From NCBI GenBank assembly GCA_030144725.1, contig JASKMD010000031.1, positions 3,629,326-3,693,325 on the forward strand: DNA of 64,000 bases, in the 5' to 3' direction. A program made the position numbers and the translations under genes. The notes below the pieces were generated by a model. It did no database searches and was not told the origin of the DNA. It saw nothing but the letters and a program-made list of their open reading frames with translations. This DNA is from Haematococcus lacustris. Taxonomy: Eukaryota; Chlorophyta; Chlorophyceae; Chlamydomonadales; Haematococcaceae. Below are positions 30,215-42,449 of the stretch, one piece after another (position 1 is the stretch's first letter; the number at the start of each line of letters is the position of its first letter).

Positions 30215-31830
30215 ACCTAGGTGCCCAGCTTAGCCCACGTACCCTGCAAGGAAGTGGTGAGCTGCTTGCAGCCAGGTGGCCCTCAGCACGTGGCAATGTT
30301 GGCCCCCAGCACAGCCTGCAGGCAGCTGGGAGTGAATGCACAGGACCAGCGGGAGCGTGCACCGTGGTGTCATGCGATGGGCACAGCAGCCAGACCTCAT
30401 ACTACCAATTATGAAGCAGGATCAGTGCACAACTAAGTCTGGCATTGCAGAGTGAGGAAGTGAAGGGCCAGTAGGCAGCATGTGAGCCGTCGTAGCATGT
30501 AGCTCTGACCACAGGACGTGGCCAGCATGGCAGTTGAAGGTGTGCCACAGAGCATGCAGGTCACAGATGAGCCGTGGCTTTCATAGGATGTTCTTCAACT
30601 CTTGAGCAGGCAGGCTGGTGGGCAGGCGGGCGGGCAGGTGGCACAAGCTGTGGATGCTGGTGTATGAACTCCGCTTGCACTGTGTTTGTGTCTAAACAGT
30701 GCCTGTACGATCTGTCCAGTGCTCTGGCTGTGGCCTTGCACATTTGGAGGGATAGTGTTTGTCAAACACAACAGGCTAGAGCCTACAGCCTACTCCTTCA
30801 AGCAGAATGCCACAGCTGGTGTGTACATTGTCACATGCTTTCTTTGCAGCCTCTGCCTGGGGCTGTTCGTACTGGCCGCTCGCTGCTGTGTAGCCTATGT
30901 GCGACTAACCAGCCCACTGATGATGACTTCTACCGAAACCTGCCCTTCCAGCACCCAGACCTGGGCCTTGGCTTGCTGCTGTCACGCGAAGGCGGCCCTG
31001 ACCAATCTAGTAGTTTGGACAGGCTGCTAGCTGTTAGTTTTCAACCCGAGCAGGTCCCTGTCATTCATGATGGGGAGCTGCAGGCATGTGTGCGATTTGC
31101 CAGCACTTCCACTAGGAGCTGCTGGCATCAGCAGGTTGCACCTAATGCTACGGGTCAGCAGGATCGTCACCAATGGCAAGCAGACTGTGTGCCATGAGCT
31201 TCCGCTGCCTGCATGTCCCGATCAGGCTCACTCGAGTGTCCATGGACTGGCACTGGGCCATGTGGCGACAGCCACTAGGTTCCATCGGCTCATCCCACAC
31301 ATCAACTGGCACTGGGCCAGTCCCGCCACATCGAATGGCACTAGGCCAATGTGACGACAGCCCATATCAAATTATCATTACGAATGCAGATGACAAAGGC
31401 ACAATAGTCAAAACGTGAGCAGGGAGTCAAAGCTGAAAAGCATCAATGAAAAGACTCACTCCTAACTGACCATTAACATCACCAAGGCCCCCAGTGTGGG
31501 TGACAGTGTCTGATGGCTGTGGCGTTATACACAACAAGCACATGGGCTGTCTCTGCACTCTGAACCTGAGCCTGAACCTGATGCCCCCAGTCTTTAGCCT
31601 TCAACTGAAATGCAGTTTACATGATGCTCTACATGCATGGGCAGCCCATGCAAAACATCCAGCATACGCATGTGTGCGAGTTGCGCCACATGCAAGGCGA
31701 GTGTCAATCATGCGTCATGCAGGTAATGCATGCTCCCTGGAAAGCCCGCCTCTCTCACTTCCAGTAGCCACAATAGGTGCCATCGGCTCATCCCGCCACA
31801 TCAGGTGCCACCTGCTGCCGGTCCTGGCTG
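30215..31830. other. Intergenic region, nothing recognised
   Basis: Open frames at 30574-31197, 31173-31418 and 31494-31973 show no motif or family resemblance. Short degenerate copies of ggcactgggcca occur at 31245-31350. No RNA gene seen. Confidence 0.4.
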
Positions 31831-33327
31831 TCACTTGCTGTCAGTGCCCTCCGCCTCCGGGCTGCCGCTGCCCTCGCTGCTGCTCTCCTCCTGGGAGCTT
31901 TCAGGTTCAGAGGGGCAAGTCACGGCTTCGCAGCTGCAGATGCACTCGCACGGGTCTTGAGGTGGGCAGATGAACTTGGGGGGAGGGGCAGGGGGGCAAC
32001 CCAAGGGGGTGGATGATGTGGCAGGTGAGGGGAAGGGGGAGGGAGGGCGAGGTGATGGGGGGGCAGGGGAGGGAGGGTAAGGTGGGGGGGCGGGGGAGGG
32101 TGACCGAGGTGATGGGGGGGCGGGGGAGGGGGGGTAAGGTGGCGGGGCGGGGGAGGGGGGGTAAGGTGGCGGGGCAGGAGGGGGTGGCCGAGGTGATGGA
32201 GGGGCTGGGGATGGAGGGGGTGGGTATGGTGGAGGTGAGGGGGAGGGTGGATACGGTGGTGGTGGTGAGGGGGATGGGGGAGGGGGTCCAGGTGAAGGCG
32301 GCGGCGGTGACAACTGCAGCAGCAGCCGCAGCAGCAACAGCAGCAACGCAGGTGCGAGGCTGGCCTGAGCCCTTTGCCAATGAGCCCTGGCAGCAGATGC
32401 AGGTGCAGCACAGCACTAGTCATGAGGCATCAGCGCTGTGCAAGCAGTTCCTCTTGCTGCCTTAGCCCCCCATTGCACCGGTGACATAACACCCTGTCCG
32501 CATGAGCTGCTGCCGGTGCCAGGGTCTGGATGGTGCGCAGGCCACTGACCTTGTTCTTGTTCTTGTCACCATTGAGGGGGTCCGCCTTCCCCTTGTCGTC
32601 CGCAGCCACCTTCACGGGTCTGAAGAAAGGCAGCGTTTGGATGCCCAGCACCAGCGGGTCTGCAGCGCATGCCCAGGGCAGTCAGGGTGGTGAGCGGCAG
32701 GGTGGTGAGGGAGAGGGAGGGTGGTGGTGAATGGGAGGGTGGTGAGGGAGAGGGAGGGTGGTGGTGAACGGGAGGGTGGTGAGGGAGAGGGCTACCAAGA
32801 CCCTGACTCTGCTTGCTGTGTGGCACCCTTGAACGCAGCCTGCCCTAATTCAGACGCTGCAGCAGTCATCAAGGCGGCCCGGGCAATTGACCAGCCTCTT
32901 CAACCTCATGCTTACTGGGGAGACCGTTGTTGTTGGTGTTGGTCTTTGTTGTGCTGGAAGAGGGTGAGCTTGTGGCAGAGCCCTGCGAGAAGGCAGCCAG
33001 CCAGCCGCAACACTCGTTCGCATGTCACGTCGTAGCTGGCAGTCACTCCAACAACGCAGGGAGTCAAGCACAGGTGAGGGCGGGCTGTCTGGCCTCATGT
33101 CACAAGCGACACAAGCAACACAAGCTGCGGAAGCAAGGTTCACAGCCATTTCTACGGGCGACCGCGGTCGCTCGACCATGCCACTTTAGTTGCTGTGGCA
33201 GGTGAGTCTAGCAGCGCGCTGTGATGAGTGTGCTGATTAGGGACGCTGCACCCACTGGAAGGTCCGTAGCCGCGGCCACGTTGAGCATTATGGCCAACGC
33301 CAGCGCCACCAGCGTTGCGGTACGCAT
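31831..33327 (-). CDS. Candidate secreted Pro-rich (HRGP-like) protein, four exons
   Basis: Proposed exons 33256-33327, 32916-32982, 32550-32659 and 31831-32313 (minus) join in phase with GT-AG sites and give 243 residues. Exon 1 encodes a clear signal peptide, MRTATLVALALAIMLNVAAA. Exon 2 is Ser/Thr/Asn-rich. Exon 3 encodes LVLGIQTLPFFRPVKVAADD and a Lys/Asn/Asp-rich segment. Exon 4 has about 85 residues of SPPPP, PPYPPSP and PAPPSPRP repeats, typical of hydroxyproline-rich cell-wall and matrix glycoproteins (pherophorin-type rods). It ends in a Cys-rich bit (CECICSCEAVTC) and an acidic Ser/Glu tail. I do not recognise a globular pherophorin domain. The intron model rests on phase and splice consensus only. 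A shorter alternative starts at 32346 with a Leu-rich leader that comes from a CAG repeat. Confidence 0.48.
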
Positions 33328-33839
33328 TGCAGCCCTGCGCACAGTGCAGCAGGCCGGCCCGGGGTTGCTGCAGCCCGGAAGCTGGGCGGGAAGCTGGGTG
33401 GCATCTGGGGCGAAGTGCTGCCGGACCGCGCCAGCCTCACCTCATGTTAAGGGTGCACTGCAAGATGTAACAGTCTGTGGTGCTAGTCACAGTGTTCGTG
33501 ACGTTTTGTATGCACACGGCCGCGGCCGGCGGCATGGGGGAGTGATGCGGGCGGTGGCTGGTCCCGTGATGCCGCTTTCGCCCGCCCGGGCACAATCTGA
33601 CACATGATTAGGGACATGTACGCCTGTCCACAAGCCTCGACGAGTGCCGCGTTTGCCGCTCGATTAGCGAGCCGCTGCAGATGGCCATGTGCGTGAACCC
33701 TTCATAGGGGTGAAGAGCCATATGGCATCTATGGTCAGGTGCAGCACCGCTTGGTGCGGTCAGCCTAGAGCAAGCGGTTCGAGGTGCTAGTGCGGGGCCT
33801 CATGTGGTGCCCTAAGCTGGACCAGCCCACCCTTGAGTG

Positions 33840-33955
33840 GACAGGGACTGCAACGCAGCCCTTAACCTCCAGCGGGCAGGGGAGAGCAAGTAGTACCCAG
33901 CATTGGGCTTCAAGAAGCTGCGAGACCCAGCTGCCTGTAGCACAGTAGCATGTGT
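33840..33955 (+). pseudogene. Fanzor-like RuvC-III relic
   Basis: The plus strand from 33840 reads DRDCNAALNLQRAGESK, stop (TAG at 33891), then YPALGFKKLRDP. Compared with the 55-kb copy, the segment from RPLELCYW to KGKE is deleted, which creates the stop. Upstream (33786-33820) VRGLMWCP resembles the zinc-ribbon entry of such proteins. It is a short dead fragment. Confidence 0.65.
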
Positions 33956-33959
33956 GCAT

Positions 33960-34401
33960 TAAGCAATGCTTAAGCTGTTGCTTACATCCAGTGTTGTGAA
34001 TCTTCAGATTTTCAGATTTTCATTTTTCAGATTTTCAATGAAAATGAAAGTGTTTCATTGAAAAACTGAAAGAGTTTCATCGTCAGTGAAACTGAGCGGA
34101 TGCCGCTGGTTCTCAGCCTATCCTTTCTAACGCAACTTGTTTGTAGGCCTGCACTGTTTGAAATGCAGAAATACTTAGGTTGCCAAAGGTCAGACATGCA
34201 AGCCATTCTAAAAGATGCAAGCCGTCCATGCTGTCCGTGGATCCGCCATCTGTGGCGTTTTCTGGCTTGCGCTTCTTCCCCTGTGGCTGTAGCGCGCTGG
34301 CGCCAGCCAAGCCTATCACAGCACAGCCAATCACTCTGCAACACCCGATCTGCGATCTGACCGGGGGCAGCACCCGGCACTTTCAGATTTTCAGTGAAGA
34401 C
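33960..34401. other. Spacer before the tandem unit
   Basis: Repeats of ttcagattttca at 34002-34040 recur at 34380-34396, directly left of the TIR element end. No gene recognised; 34100-34360 is open on both strands but without motifs. Confidence 0.5.
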
Positions 34402-36014
34402 GGACCTTTTTCTGAACGCGAGTTATTTGAAGATTATTTGAAGATTCGCCTTAGAATGAGAGGGATGACGTTTTGTTTTGCCGCCGTGCTGGTCAGTGTT
34501 CGCAGAGGCGTTTCGCTTGACCTCGCTTGAATGGCAATGGGCATGTGGGATGCTGGCCACGGCTGGCCACGGCGACGTCGACAGCGATGATGACCTTGAG
34601 ATTGTCATTGCCCTAGGCATTCTTCCGCTGCTGTTGGCAGCCATCTTGCCTCTTGTGGCCGACCTCGCCCCCCCGCAGTACGTTTGTCTCGAATGTACAT
34701 GCTTGCTCTCTTTGTCGGAAACGCAATGTGTGCTTTGTGTAGGCGACTGCCCCGTATGGGCGGCTTCTACGATGAAGCCGTTCTGGGGAAATGAGGAGTT
34801 CAGGTGCGCATTGCACTGTGCTTGGCACTGGCCTTTGCAGTGAACGCACATCCAGCACATGCAGCAGGCTGCAGGTGTGCCGCAATGCGGGCTGCAACAC
34901 GCCGCAACACGCAGCATGTGGATGAGCAGCAACAGTAGGATGCAGGTGTGGTGCAGTGGATGAGCAGCAGCAGCAATCTGCAGGTGTGCTGCAATGCGGG
35001 CTGCAACAGACAGCATGTGTGGTGCAGTGAATGAGCAACAACAGTAGGATGCAGGTGTGCTGCAGTACAGGCTGCAACAGGCTGCAGGTGTGGATGAGCA
35101 GCAGCAGCAGCAGCAGCAAGCTGCACGTGTGGTCAAGTGGATGAGCATCAACAGCAACAATAGCAGCCTGCAGGTGTGATGCATTGCAGGCTGAAGCAGG
35201 CAGCATGTGTGTTGCAGTAGTTGAGCAATGTTTTCAACATGTAAGATTGGTAAACCTCAACACAGCCCAGCTGTTATGCTTTGGTTGTTGTACAAGATGT
35301 AAGAAGGACGTCATGCCTCAACATGATGTAAGAACAGTGCATGAGCTGCAGCCACATGCTGCAACATAGCCTGTCTCAACACCGACTCGACGAATGTCAA
35401 CACAACACCAAGCACAATAGCCAAGTACCAATGTTGTGCCAATGGCCCCACCCCTTCTGTAAGGCTGTACCGCTCAACGCAACGGGGCTAAAATCTTGAC
35501 ACCGCAAAGTGGGGCACGGAGTGGTGTGCAGTGGCCATCGCGCCAATGAACATGGTGGTGATGGCGAAATGCGTTGGGCTTCAGCGCCGCATACATGGCA
35601 GCACTTCGCTAGGCCAGGCGCAGTTCGCTATCACGGCGATGCGTCCTCGATGTTGAGGGGGCTCGCCATTGAGCAGGCTGCTGGCCGTGCTGGTGGTGGG
35701 GCTAATGTTGCGGGCCGAGCTGGTGGCTAACGACCATCAACGACTAATTCGATTCATATAATCTTCAGCAATCTTGCCTTCGGTGCCCACGTGCGGGGGT
35801 CCTCGTAGATAATCAAAGTAATTACAAGTAACTTAAAAAAGTGTATTTGCAAGCTACTGCGCCTCAGCGCCTCCTTGGTGGCCCCGAATCTGAAGCGCAC
35901 TTCGACGTAGCACGTAGTGCGGTTGGCGGTCGCTAAGCTGCTGCCCAACCTCGGCAAATTTCATAAGAAAGTTCAAATTATCTTTGAATTTAACGATGTT
36001 TCAGAAAAAGGTCC
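34402..36014. mobile_element. 1.6-kb TIR element, copy 1
   Basis: Starts ggacctttttctgaa and ends with the perfect reverse complement ttcagaaaaaggtcc. The next 30 bp are imperfectly inverted too (agattatttgaag / cttcaaattatct-like). Left flank GAC, right flank ACT, so no target duplication in this copy. An internal frame contains VDSDDDLEIVIALGILPLLL followed by GGFYDEAVLGK in another frame. I associate this with algal PIF/Harbinger-like proteins, but only tentatively. 34845-35215 is a minisatellite of gatgag(cag)n...gcaggtgtg units. Confidence 0.7.
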
Positions 36015-37253
36015 ACTAGCGTAAGTTCCTTGCCGACAATGAATTTCAAACTCAAAAATGGATTGTTGTATTTCTTAGTAAAATTCAGGTTGGATGGTGG
36101 GTAGGGCACGACTGTTAACGTTAAACATCCTGATGTTCGGGCATGTTAACGTGGTTTAACAAATGTTTAACGTAACGTTAACGCCTTGAGCCTGACACTC
36201 TGACGACCCGGAGTGCGGTGGGGGTTTGATAGAGGTCTTGCGGTACATAATTTGCACGAATATGCAACAAAGTACGCTCCCGACATCTAAAGCCAGGGCC
36301 TCCCAATTATGATGTTTTGGCATGTAAAACCGTCACATGCGACCGATTGCTCCGGGAGCAGGCCGATGGCTTTAGCCACGCGCGGCATGGCTTAAACGCG
36401 GACTCTAGTTCTGGCAGCAACCTGCAGCTGCTTCGATTGTGGTCGGCAGGGTGGTTGGGATCCGCCGGCCACCCTCAAGACATCGCGCAGTGCAGGCGTG
36501 CTCTTGGTGCTCTACGCATAGGCTTTGCTGCCAGCCCGCGAGGTGAGGTGCACGCAGCAGTTGCCACTAGCATGCGCCGATGGCCGCCAGCACAGGTTAC
36601 CCAACGAACATCTGATGATGCAGGAGTTTCCGAGTACACCATGGCACACCTAAATGGGTATTCCAAGCTTCAGCTGCGGCTCCGTTGAGCAGGTAGGAAA
36701 ACAGCAAACCCAGCCAAAACTCAGAGAGATGTCTTATTTTTGTGCCGACCCCCAAATCAAAGGCTACTCTACTCATATGCCTAGCTGCGATAGAAGAGTC
36801 AATAGTACTCTCAAAGCTCAGTGAGCCATGGCGTGTCAATTGCAGGAGCCTAAGCACCACAGACCCTTCCTGCCCACAGTACCTTCCAGCAGCCCACCCT
36901 AGCAGGCCCAGCTGCCTACCACCACCTCCCAGCACCTCCTCACTTTCCTTCTGCCTGACATGGCACCCGTAAACAAACACACGAGAGCAAACAGAGCCAA
37001 TGGGGCAAAGGCCCAGGCTCAGAATGAGGCAACCCAGAGCATGGAGCAGCTCACTGCCGCGCATGCAGCCCTCACCGGTGCGCGTGCACCCCTCACTGCT
37101 GAGCTTCTCTAGCGTGCCGACAAGGAATTTCAAACTCAAAGATGGCTTTTTACATCACTGAGTAAAATTCAGGTGGGCTGTAATGCCCGCCTACCATTCG
37201 CTTTCCCTTAGGGCAGTTCTATGTCCTAGTCAGGCGACCCCAACGGACAAAAA
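36015..37253. repeat. Transposon relics with an internal ~75-bp direct repeat
   Basis: ctagcgt..., aatttcaaactcaaa(a/g)atgg and agtaaaattcaggt(t/g)gg occur at 36018-36098 and again at 37108-37180. Between them, 36103-36150 is the repeat shared with 27753. A short frame, MAPVNKHTRANRANGAKAQA (36959-37111), looks like a transposon protein start but is too short to classify. The minus-strand frame 36597-37139 has no recognisable domain. Confidence 0.7.
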
Positions 37254-37574
37254 ATGACAGGAAATGATAGGAAACCGACCCATGGTAATCAAAACGACGC
37301 CGCGTCTCAGCCACGTGGTTTCTATTTATGTTTCGCACATCCCTGGATAGAGGACTCTGTCAACTATGCGGTGCAGCTTGGAACATTAAATATTGTGCAC
37401 TGTGCTGAGTGCTATGGCGGCTCAAATCTTGACTTTCAAATTCATGCCAGTTCTGCTCATGCGGGCCTCGCCGCGACCGACCGCCGCGACCGACGTGGCC
37501 CAGTAGCCTCTGCAAACAGTCAGGGACAGTCGCCGCAGTCAAAACAATTCACATGGCACGCCAAACCGATGTAA
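37254..37574 (+). repeat. Coding-like repeat R, copy 1
   Basis: Reads NRKPTHGNQNDAASQPRGFY ... WIEDSV ... AECYGGSNL ... AHAGL ... DRRGP ... SPQSK.FTW and is paralogous to 39154-39492. DNA identity is about 80% over 300 bp, and the frame is open in both copies. The family is unknown to me; a transposon-encoded peptide or a decayed exon are both possible. Confidence 0.6.
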
Positions 37575-37796
37575 CGACGCCCCTCCACCCATGCTCGGAA
37601 GCATACAAGGCTGCTGCATTGCTTGACCGCTTCGTGAGTAGTACCTACTACCTGGCCACTCGGTAAGGCCACTGAAGGTGTGTAGGCCAATTCTACGTTA
37701 CCTTGCTCGACATGTTGGGTCCGATCCCTCCCGCCCGCCCTCCGCTTGCGTGTCGAGCTTGTGTCCAGCTCCGCCCTGACCCCCTGCTGCGCAGCT

Positions 37797-38128
37797 GGAG
37801 GGGTGGGCAGGTCAGGGGCAGCACCAACACCAGCTGCCTGCTGCTGCCAGGGGGGTGCAGCAGGAGGGGGGGGCAGGTCAGGGGCGGCACCAGCACCAGC
37901 TGCCTGCTGCTGCCAGGGGGGTGCAGCAGGAGGGGGGGGCAGGTCAGGGGCGGCACCAGCACCAGCTGCCTGCTGCTGCCAGGGGGGTGCAGCAGGAGGG
38001 GGGGGCAGGTCAGGCTTACAAGTGCTTGAAGATCTTACAAGTGCTTGAAGATCTTACAAGTGCTTGAAGATCTTACAAGTGCTTAAAGATCTTACAAGTG
38101 CTTGAAGATCTAACAAGTGCTTGAAGAT
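37797..38128 (+). repeat. Minisatellites: three ~66-bp units, then six 19-bp units
   Basis: A unit containing agctgcctgctgctgccagg and gtgcagcaggagggggggg is repeated three times (37797-38012). cttacaagtgcttgaagat is repeated about six times (38029-38128). Copy 2 lies at 47658-47988. Confidence 0.95.
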
Positions 38129-38159
38129 GAGCATGCTGCCGGCTGTGACCCATGGGTAT

Positions 38160-38430
38160 AAAGGCGTGGGAGGGGCTGGGAGGGGTTGGGAAGGGGTGGC
38201 GGGGCAGTAAGGGGGCTGGGAGGGGGCGGGAGGGGGTGGGAGGCTTCGGCGGGGGCTTGGAGGTGGTGGGGCTGCAAGGGGGCTGGGAGGGGGTGGGAGG
38301 GGGGGGGGAGGGGGGGGGAGGGGGGGGCTGGGGCTGGGAGGGGGTGGGAGCGCGGGCTGGGAGTGGGAGGGGTGGGGAAGGCGGGGAGGGGGCTGGGAGG
38401 GGGCTGGGAGGGGGCAGGTTCCAGGCGGTC
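38160..38430 (+). repeat. G-rich (ggctgggagggg) tract
   Basis: Degenerate units of gggaggggg(c)tggga with runs of seven to eight G. Copy 2 is one base shorter in a G run. High G-quadruplex potential on the plus strand. Confidence 0.9.
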
Positions 38431-39153
38431 GGAGTAGGCTAGTCAATCCTACAAGGCAGAGTTGGGTCACGCCAAAGTCATTTCAGGCGGGCCTAATTAA
38501 TGGATTGCCGTGCTTTCTTTTCCAGCAGCTGTGTCATTGAGTAATGAACAAAGTAACAACAAGACACTCTAATAACTCAGAGTGGTCAGCTCACAACATG
38601 CCGATTTGTGCAAGGGGGTCCCTTTTTCTGTGTAGCTGGCTAGAGAGACCTCTATCCAATCGCACCTCGTTGCAATGTCGCGTTATTTCTTGCCCAACGA
38701 CGGTCTTCCGACGCCGCCTGCACCAATGAAAGGCTCGTGGAGCAAGCCTGGCGGGCTGAAATGAGATTGTACTTCTGGCTCGATATCACGCGCAGCTCCA
38801 TCACTGATGCCGCTACATATCACTATAACAATCGATGGTGAGCAGCTGAGGTGTACCCGCGCTCGCTTGCGCCGGCATGGCCTCACTCACAAGAGGTAAC
38901 GCGCCGCCCGCCAGAAGGCGCGCAGTAATTCGCAGCTGCCAATGTGACAAACGCTATTGAAAACGGTCCAGTATTGAAAGAGTATTTGCATGAAGATTAC
39001 CAACCCCATGTTGGGGTCTCCTGAGTCCTAACCTGGTTACATGGCGTTCACACGTTGAAAAGATGTAAGGCGCGCTCTTCCAAAACGCTACAGAACGCTA
39101 CGGCCGCTGGCATCGGTATGAGCTGTTTAACTCAGGTGTCCCCAACTAACAGG

Positions 39154-39492
39154 AAACCGACCCCTGGTAATCAAAACGACGCCGCGTCTCAGTCCCGTGG
39201 TTTCTATTCATGCTATGCACATCACTGGATAGAGGACTCCGTCAGCGATGCGGTGCAGCATGTATCATTAAATACTGTACAGCGTGCTGAGTGTTGTGGC
39301 GGCTCAAATCTCCACATTCAAATCAATGCATTGTTTGCTCATGCGGGCCTCGTCGCTAGACACCGCTGCGATCGCCGTGGCCCAGGAGCACCTGCGCACA
39401 GTGAGGCACAGTCGCCGCAGTCAAAACGATTCACATGGTCACCCCTATCGCGCTCAGTGGCCCAGCGACATGGACGGGGATTTATTTCTTGA
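39154..39492 (+). repeat. Coding-like repeat R, copy 2
   Basis: Paralogue of 37254-37574 (NRKPTPGNQNDAASQSRGFY, WIEDSV, AECCGGSNL, AHAGL, CDRRGPG, SPQSKRFTW). Just upstream, 39096-39132 resembles half of the F2/F3 foldback core (cggccgctggcatcggt). The second tandem unit has a one-base insertion at about 49300 that changes the downstream frame. Confidence 0.6.
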
Positions 39493-42449
39493 ATTTCTGT
39501 CGGGCGCTGGACCCCTGCCGGGCGCTGCCGGGCGCTGGACCCCCCCTGACATGTGTTCTAGTGCTAGTGCTAGTGCTGATGAGAGTGATGGTACGGCTTG
39601 TGGCCTGTCCCTGCACCCGAACAGCGCGTCGGAAAGTTTCGGACCTCTTCGCGACCCCTAAAACGCGACTTATCAGAGCCTCTTACTGGGCAGTGACTGA
39701 TAGGTTCGGGGTACCTCTGATATGCGAGCAATGACAAAAGGAATGACCGGTTGCCTGACCCCTGAATTCAGTCTAATTCATAGGTAGTTTAGAGGGGTCT
39801 AAATCATTGCTAAAGTTGAGCCTATAGAGCTATGTATCTGTGGGAATTCATAGCTGATTCATAGAGCTCTTAATCTGTGGCGATTTTGCTGTGACTCAGT
39901 GGCAAATTGGAGGTGACCCAGCTGTGATTTAGTGGTAAATCAGAGGTGACTTAGTTGTGACTCCGTGCCGTATTGGAGGTGACTCAGCTGTGAATCTGTG
40001 GAATCTTGTTACTGGTTACAGGTTACTTGCACAAGTCAACTGCAAAGTACGTGTCTCGACGTTTATTCGCAACACCTGACAAAGACACTACAATAATGGC
40101 TCCTTGCTGGCTCCTTGTTGGCAGCTGCTCTACTCCCCTGCCGCCTTGCTTGCAATCACCAAGCCATGCTACACCTCTCATGTTCCAGCTGTCTCCATCT
40201 GCAAGCAAGCATCAGCCAGCTAAGGCTCTGCAGGCAGATGAACAAGGACATGCATAACCACAATAGGGCAGGCTGGGCTGACTCCCCAGCAGCATGTGCA
40301 CTCACCTGCTTGCGTCCTCTTGCCCCACTATTGCTGCTGGCCTATGCCTGCACCGCTTGGCTGCGTCCCCTCTCTTGGCAGATGCTCATGGCTGTTGATG
40401 TGGGGAGGGGAAAGGTGTTGTTGTACATACCTGAAGTGCTCAACACCGAGGCAAGGGACAGCAAGTGCATGGTATATGCTAGAGCGTTGCTTGGACTGAA
40501 GGTAACCCACTTCCCCATATACCCACCTGCCTATCTGTCTACCTGCCTGTCAACTCCTGCCATCTAATGCCCTCCCTGCTCATCCCACCCTCCTCCAGGA
40601 ACCCACCTTGATGCATGCACACTTGACAATGGCAACAGAACTCCTTCATGGCAGCCTGCAATGATGCAAACATGCAACATTGCACATCTCAAAGCAATAT
40701 AGCTCAACACAGACACAGACAGCACATGCATCACATTCACCACGGTAATGGGTTTCGACGTGGCTGAGTAGAAGTCGGGGCCGCGTTGCTGTCTCCTGCT
40801 GGGTGACTCCTGCTGGGTGACTCCTTACCTGCGCGAAGGAAGTGCGACGCGACTTCAAGCGGGTCCACATGTCAACATCTACATCCACAGCCACTCCGGC
40901 CGCGCCTATGGCTGCCACTGCGGATAAAGGGCTGCTTGTCAGTGACTCCTAACCTGCGCGAAGGAAATAGGACGCGAGGTCAGGCGGTTCCACACGTCAA
41001 CAGGGTAGCAGCAGGGCATCAGGGCAGCCGGTTAGGGTAGGGCAGCAGCAGTGCATCAGGGCAGCCGTTCAGGGTAGGGCAGCAGCAGGGCAGCCGGTCA
41101 GGGTAGGGTAGCAGCAGGGCATCAGGGCAGCTATTCAGGGTAGGGCAGCAGCAGGGCAGCCGTTCAGGGTAGGGCAGCAGCAGGGCAGCCGGTCAGGGTA
41201 GAGTAGCAGCAGGGCATCAGGGCAGCCGTTCAGGGTAGGGCAGCAGCAGGGCAGCCGGTCAGGGTAGGGCAGCAGCCGGGCAGCCGGTCAGGGTAGAGTA
41301 GTAGCAGGGCATCAGGGCAGCCGTTCAGGGTAGAGTAGCAGCAGGGCAGCCGGTCAGGGTAGAGTAGCAGCAGGGCATCAGGGCAGCCGGTCATGGTAGG
41401 GCAGCAGCAGGGCAGCCGGTCAGGGTAGGGCAGCAGCCGGGCAACCATCAGGGTAGGGCAGCAGCAGGGCATCAGGGCAGCCGTTCAGGGTAGAGTAGCA
41501 GCAGGGCAGCCATCAGGGTAGGGCAGCAGCAGGGCAGCCGGTCAGGGTAGGGTAGCAGCAGGGCATCAGGGCAGCCGGTCAGGGTAGGGCAGCAGCAGGG
41601 CAGCCGGGCAGGGTAGGGCAGCAGCAGGGCATCAGGGCAGCCGGTCAGGGTAGGGCAGCAGCAGGGTAGCCAGTCAGGGTAGAGTAGCAGCCGGGCATCA
41701 GGGCAGCTGTTCAGGGTAGGGCAGCAGCAGGGCAGCCGGTCATGGTAGGGCAGCAGCAGGGCAGCCGGTCATGGTAGGGCAGCAGCCGTGCAGCCGGTAA
41801 GGGACGGGCAGCAGCAGGGCATCAGGGCAGCCGGTCAGGGTAGGGCAGCAGCAGGGCAGCCGGGCAGGGAAGGGCAGCAGCAGGGCAGCAGGGCAGGGTA
41901 GGGCAGCAGCCGGGCAGCCGGTCAGGGTAGGGTAGCGGTAATGGTACGGTACGCATACAGTATATACATCGCCGCATACGCATCAGCCCAACCCTACAGA
42001 TAATGTTGTGTACAGTCACTGTACTACAGTGAGGTGTTTGCTGCATAGCCTGCTGGCCCTGACACCGATGAGGGGTTAGTAGGGCAGACACAGCCATTGC
42101 TGTCACAGTCGGACTCACTCACTCGGACTCACAACTGGGACTCACTTACTCAGACTCAGCACTCAAACTCACACATCCAGCACTTAGACTCAGCACTCAG
42201 CACTGTGGCCTGGTGCAAGAGCTGGTGCAAAGACTGGTGCAAGAGCGCTGTGGCCGGAGGCCGCAACTTGGTCCGTGTGCCCCGTCCGCTGTCGGACGGG
42301 CCCGCTGTACTAGTATGGTTGCAATACACATGTGTAGCAAACCCTCTCCACACTGCCTTGCATGTATTGTTGTTGCTCTTGGCATAATTGAGCTACCGCT
42401 TGCTGAAGCAGCTGGTGTTGGCGTTCCTGTGCTAGTGATAGTTCCTGTG
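39493..42449. other. Repeat-rich interval of the tandem unit
   Basis: 39880-40010 has two degenerate ~57-bp units (attggaggtgac.cagctgtga). 40085-40310 is the dispersed repeat shared with 22775-22915. A possible exon-like frame at 40115-40567 (LLAYACTAWLRPLSWQMLMA...) has no recognisable family. 41015-41940 is the large minisatellite. 41941-42449 has no recognised feature. Confidence 0.45.
41015..41940 (+). repeat. ~0.9-kb minisatellite, gggcagccggtcagggtaggg units
   Basis: Units of about 29-30 bp (gcagccggtcagggtagggc plus agcagcag) in two flavours, with and without an extra gcatcag, about 30 copies. Copy 2 at 50876-51801 appears identical in unit order, including the single-base variants. 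Confidence 0.95.

Noticed and set aside
34423..35206. Minus-strand Cys/Leu/His-rich ORFs (also at 44278-45067)
   Set aside because: They run over the cag/gcaggtgtg minisatellite inside the TIR element; composition is that of the repeat, and the opposite strand holds the more protein-like VDSDDD segment.
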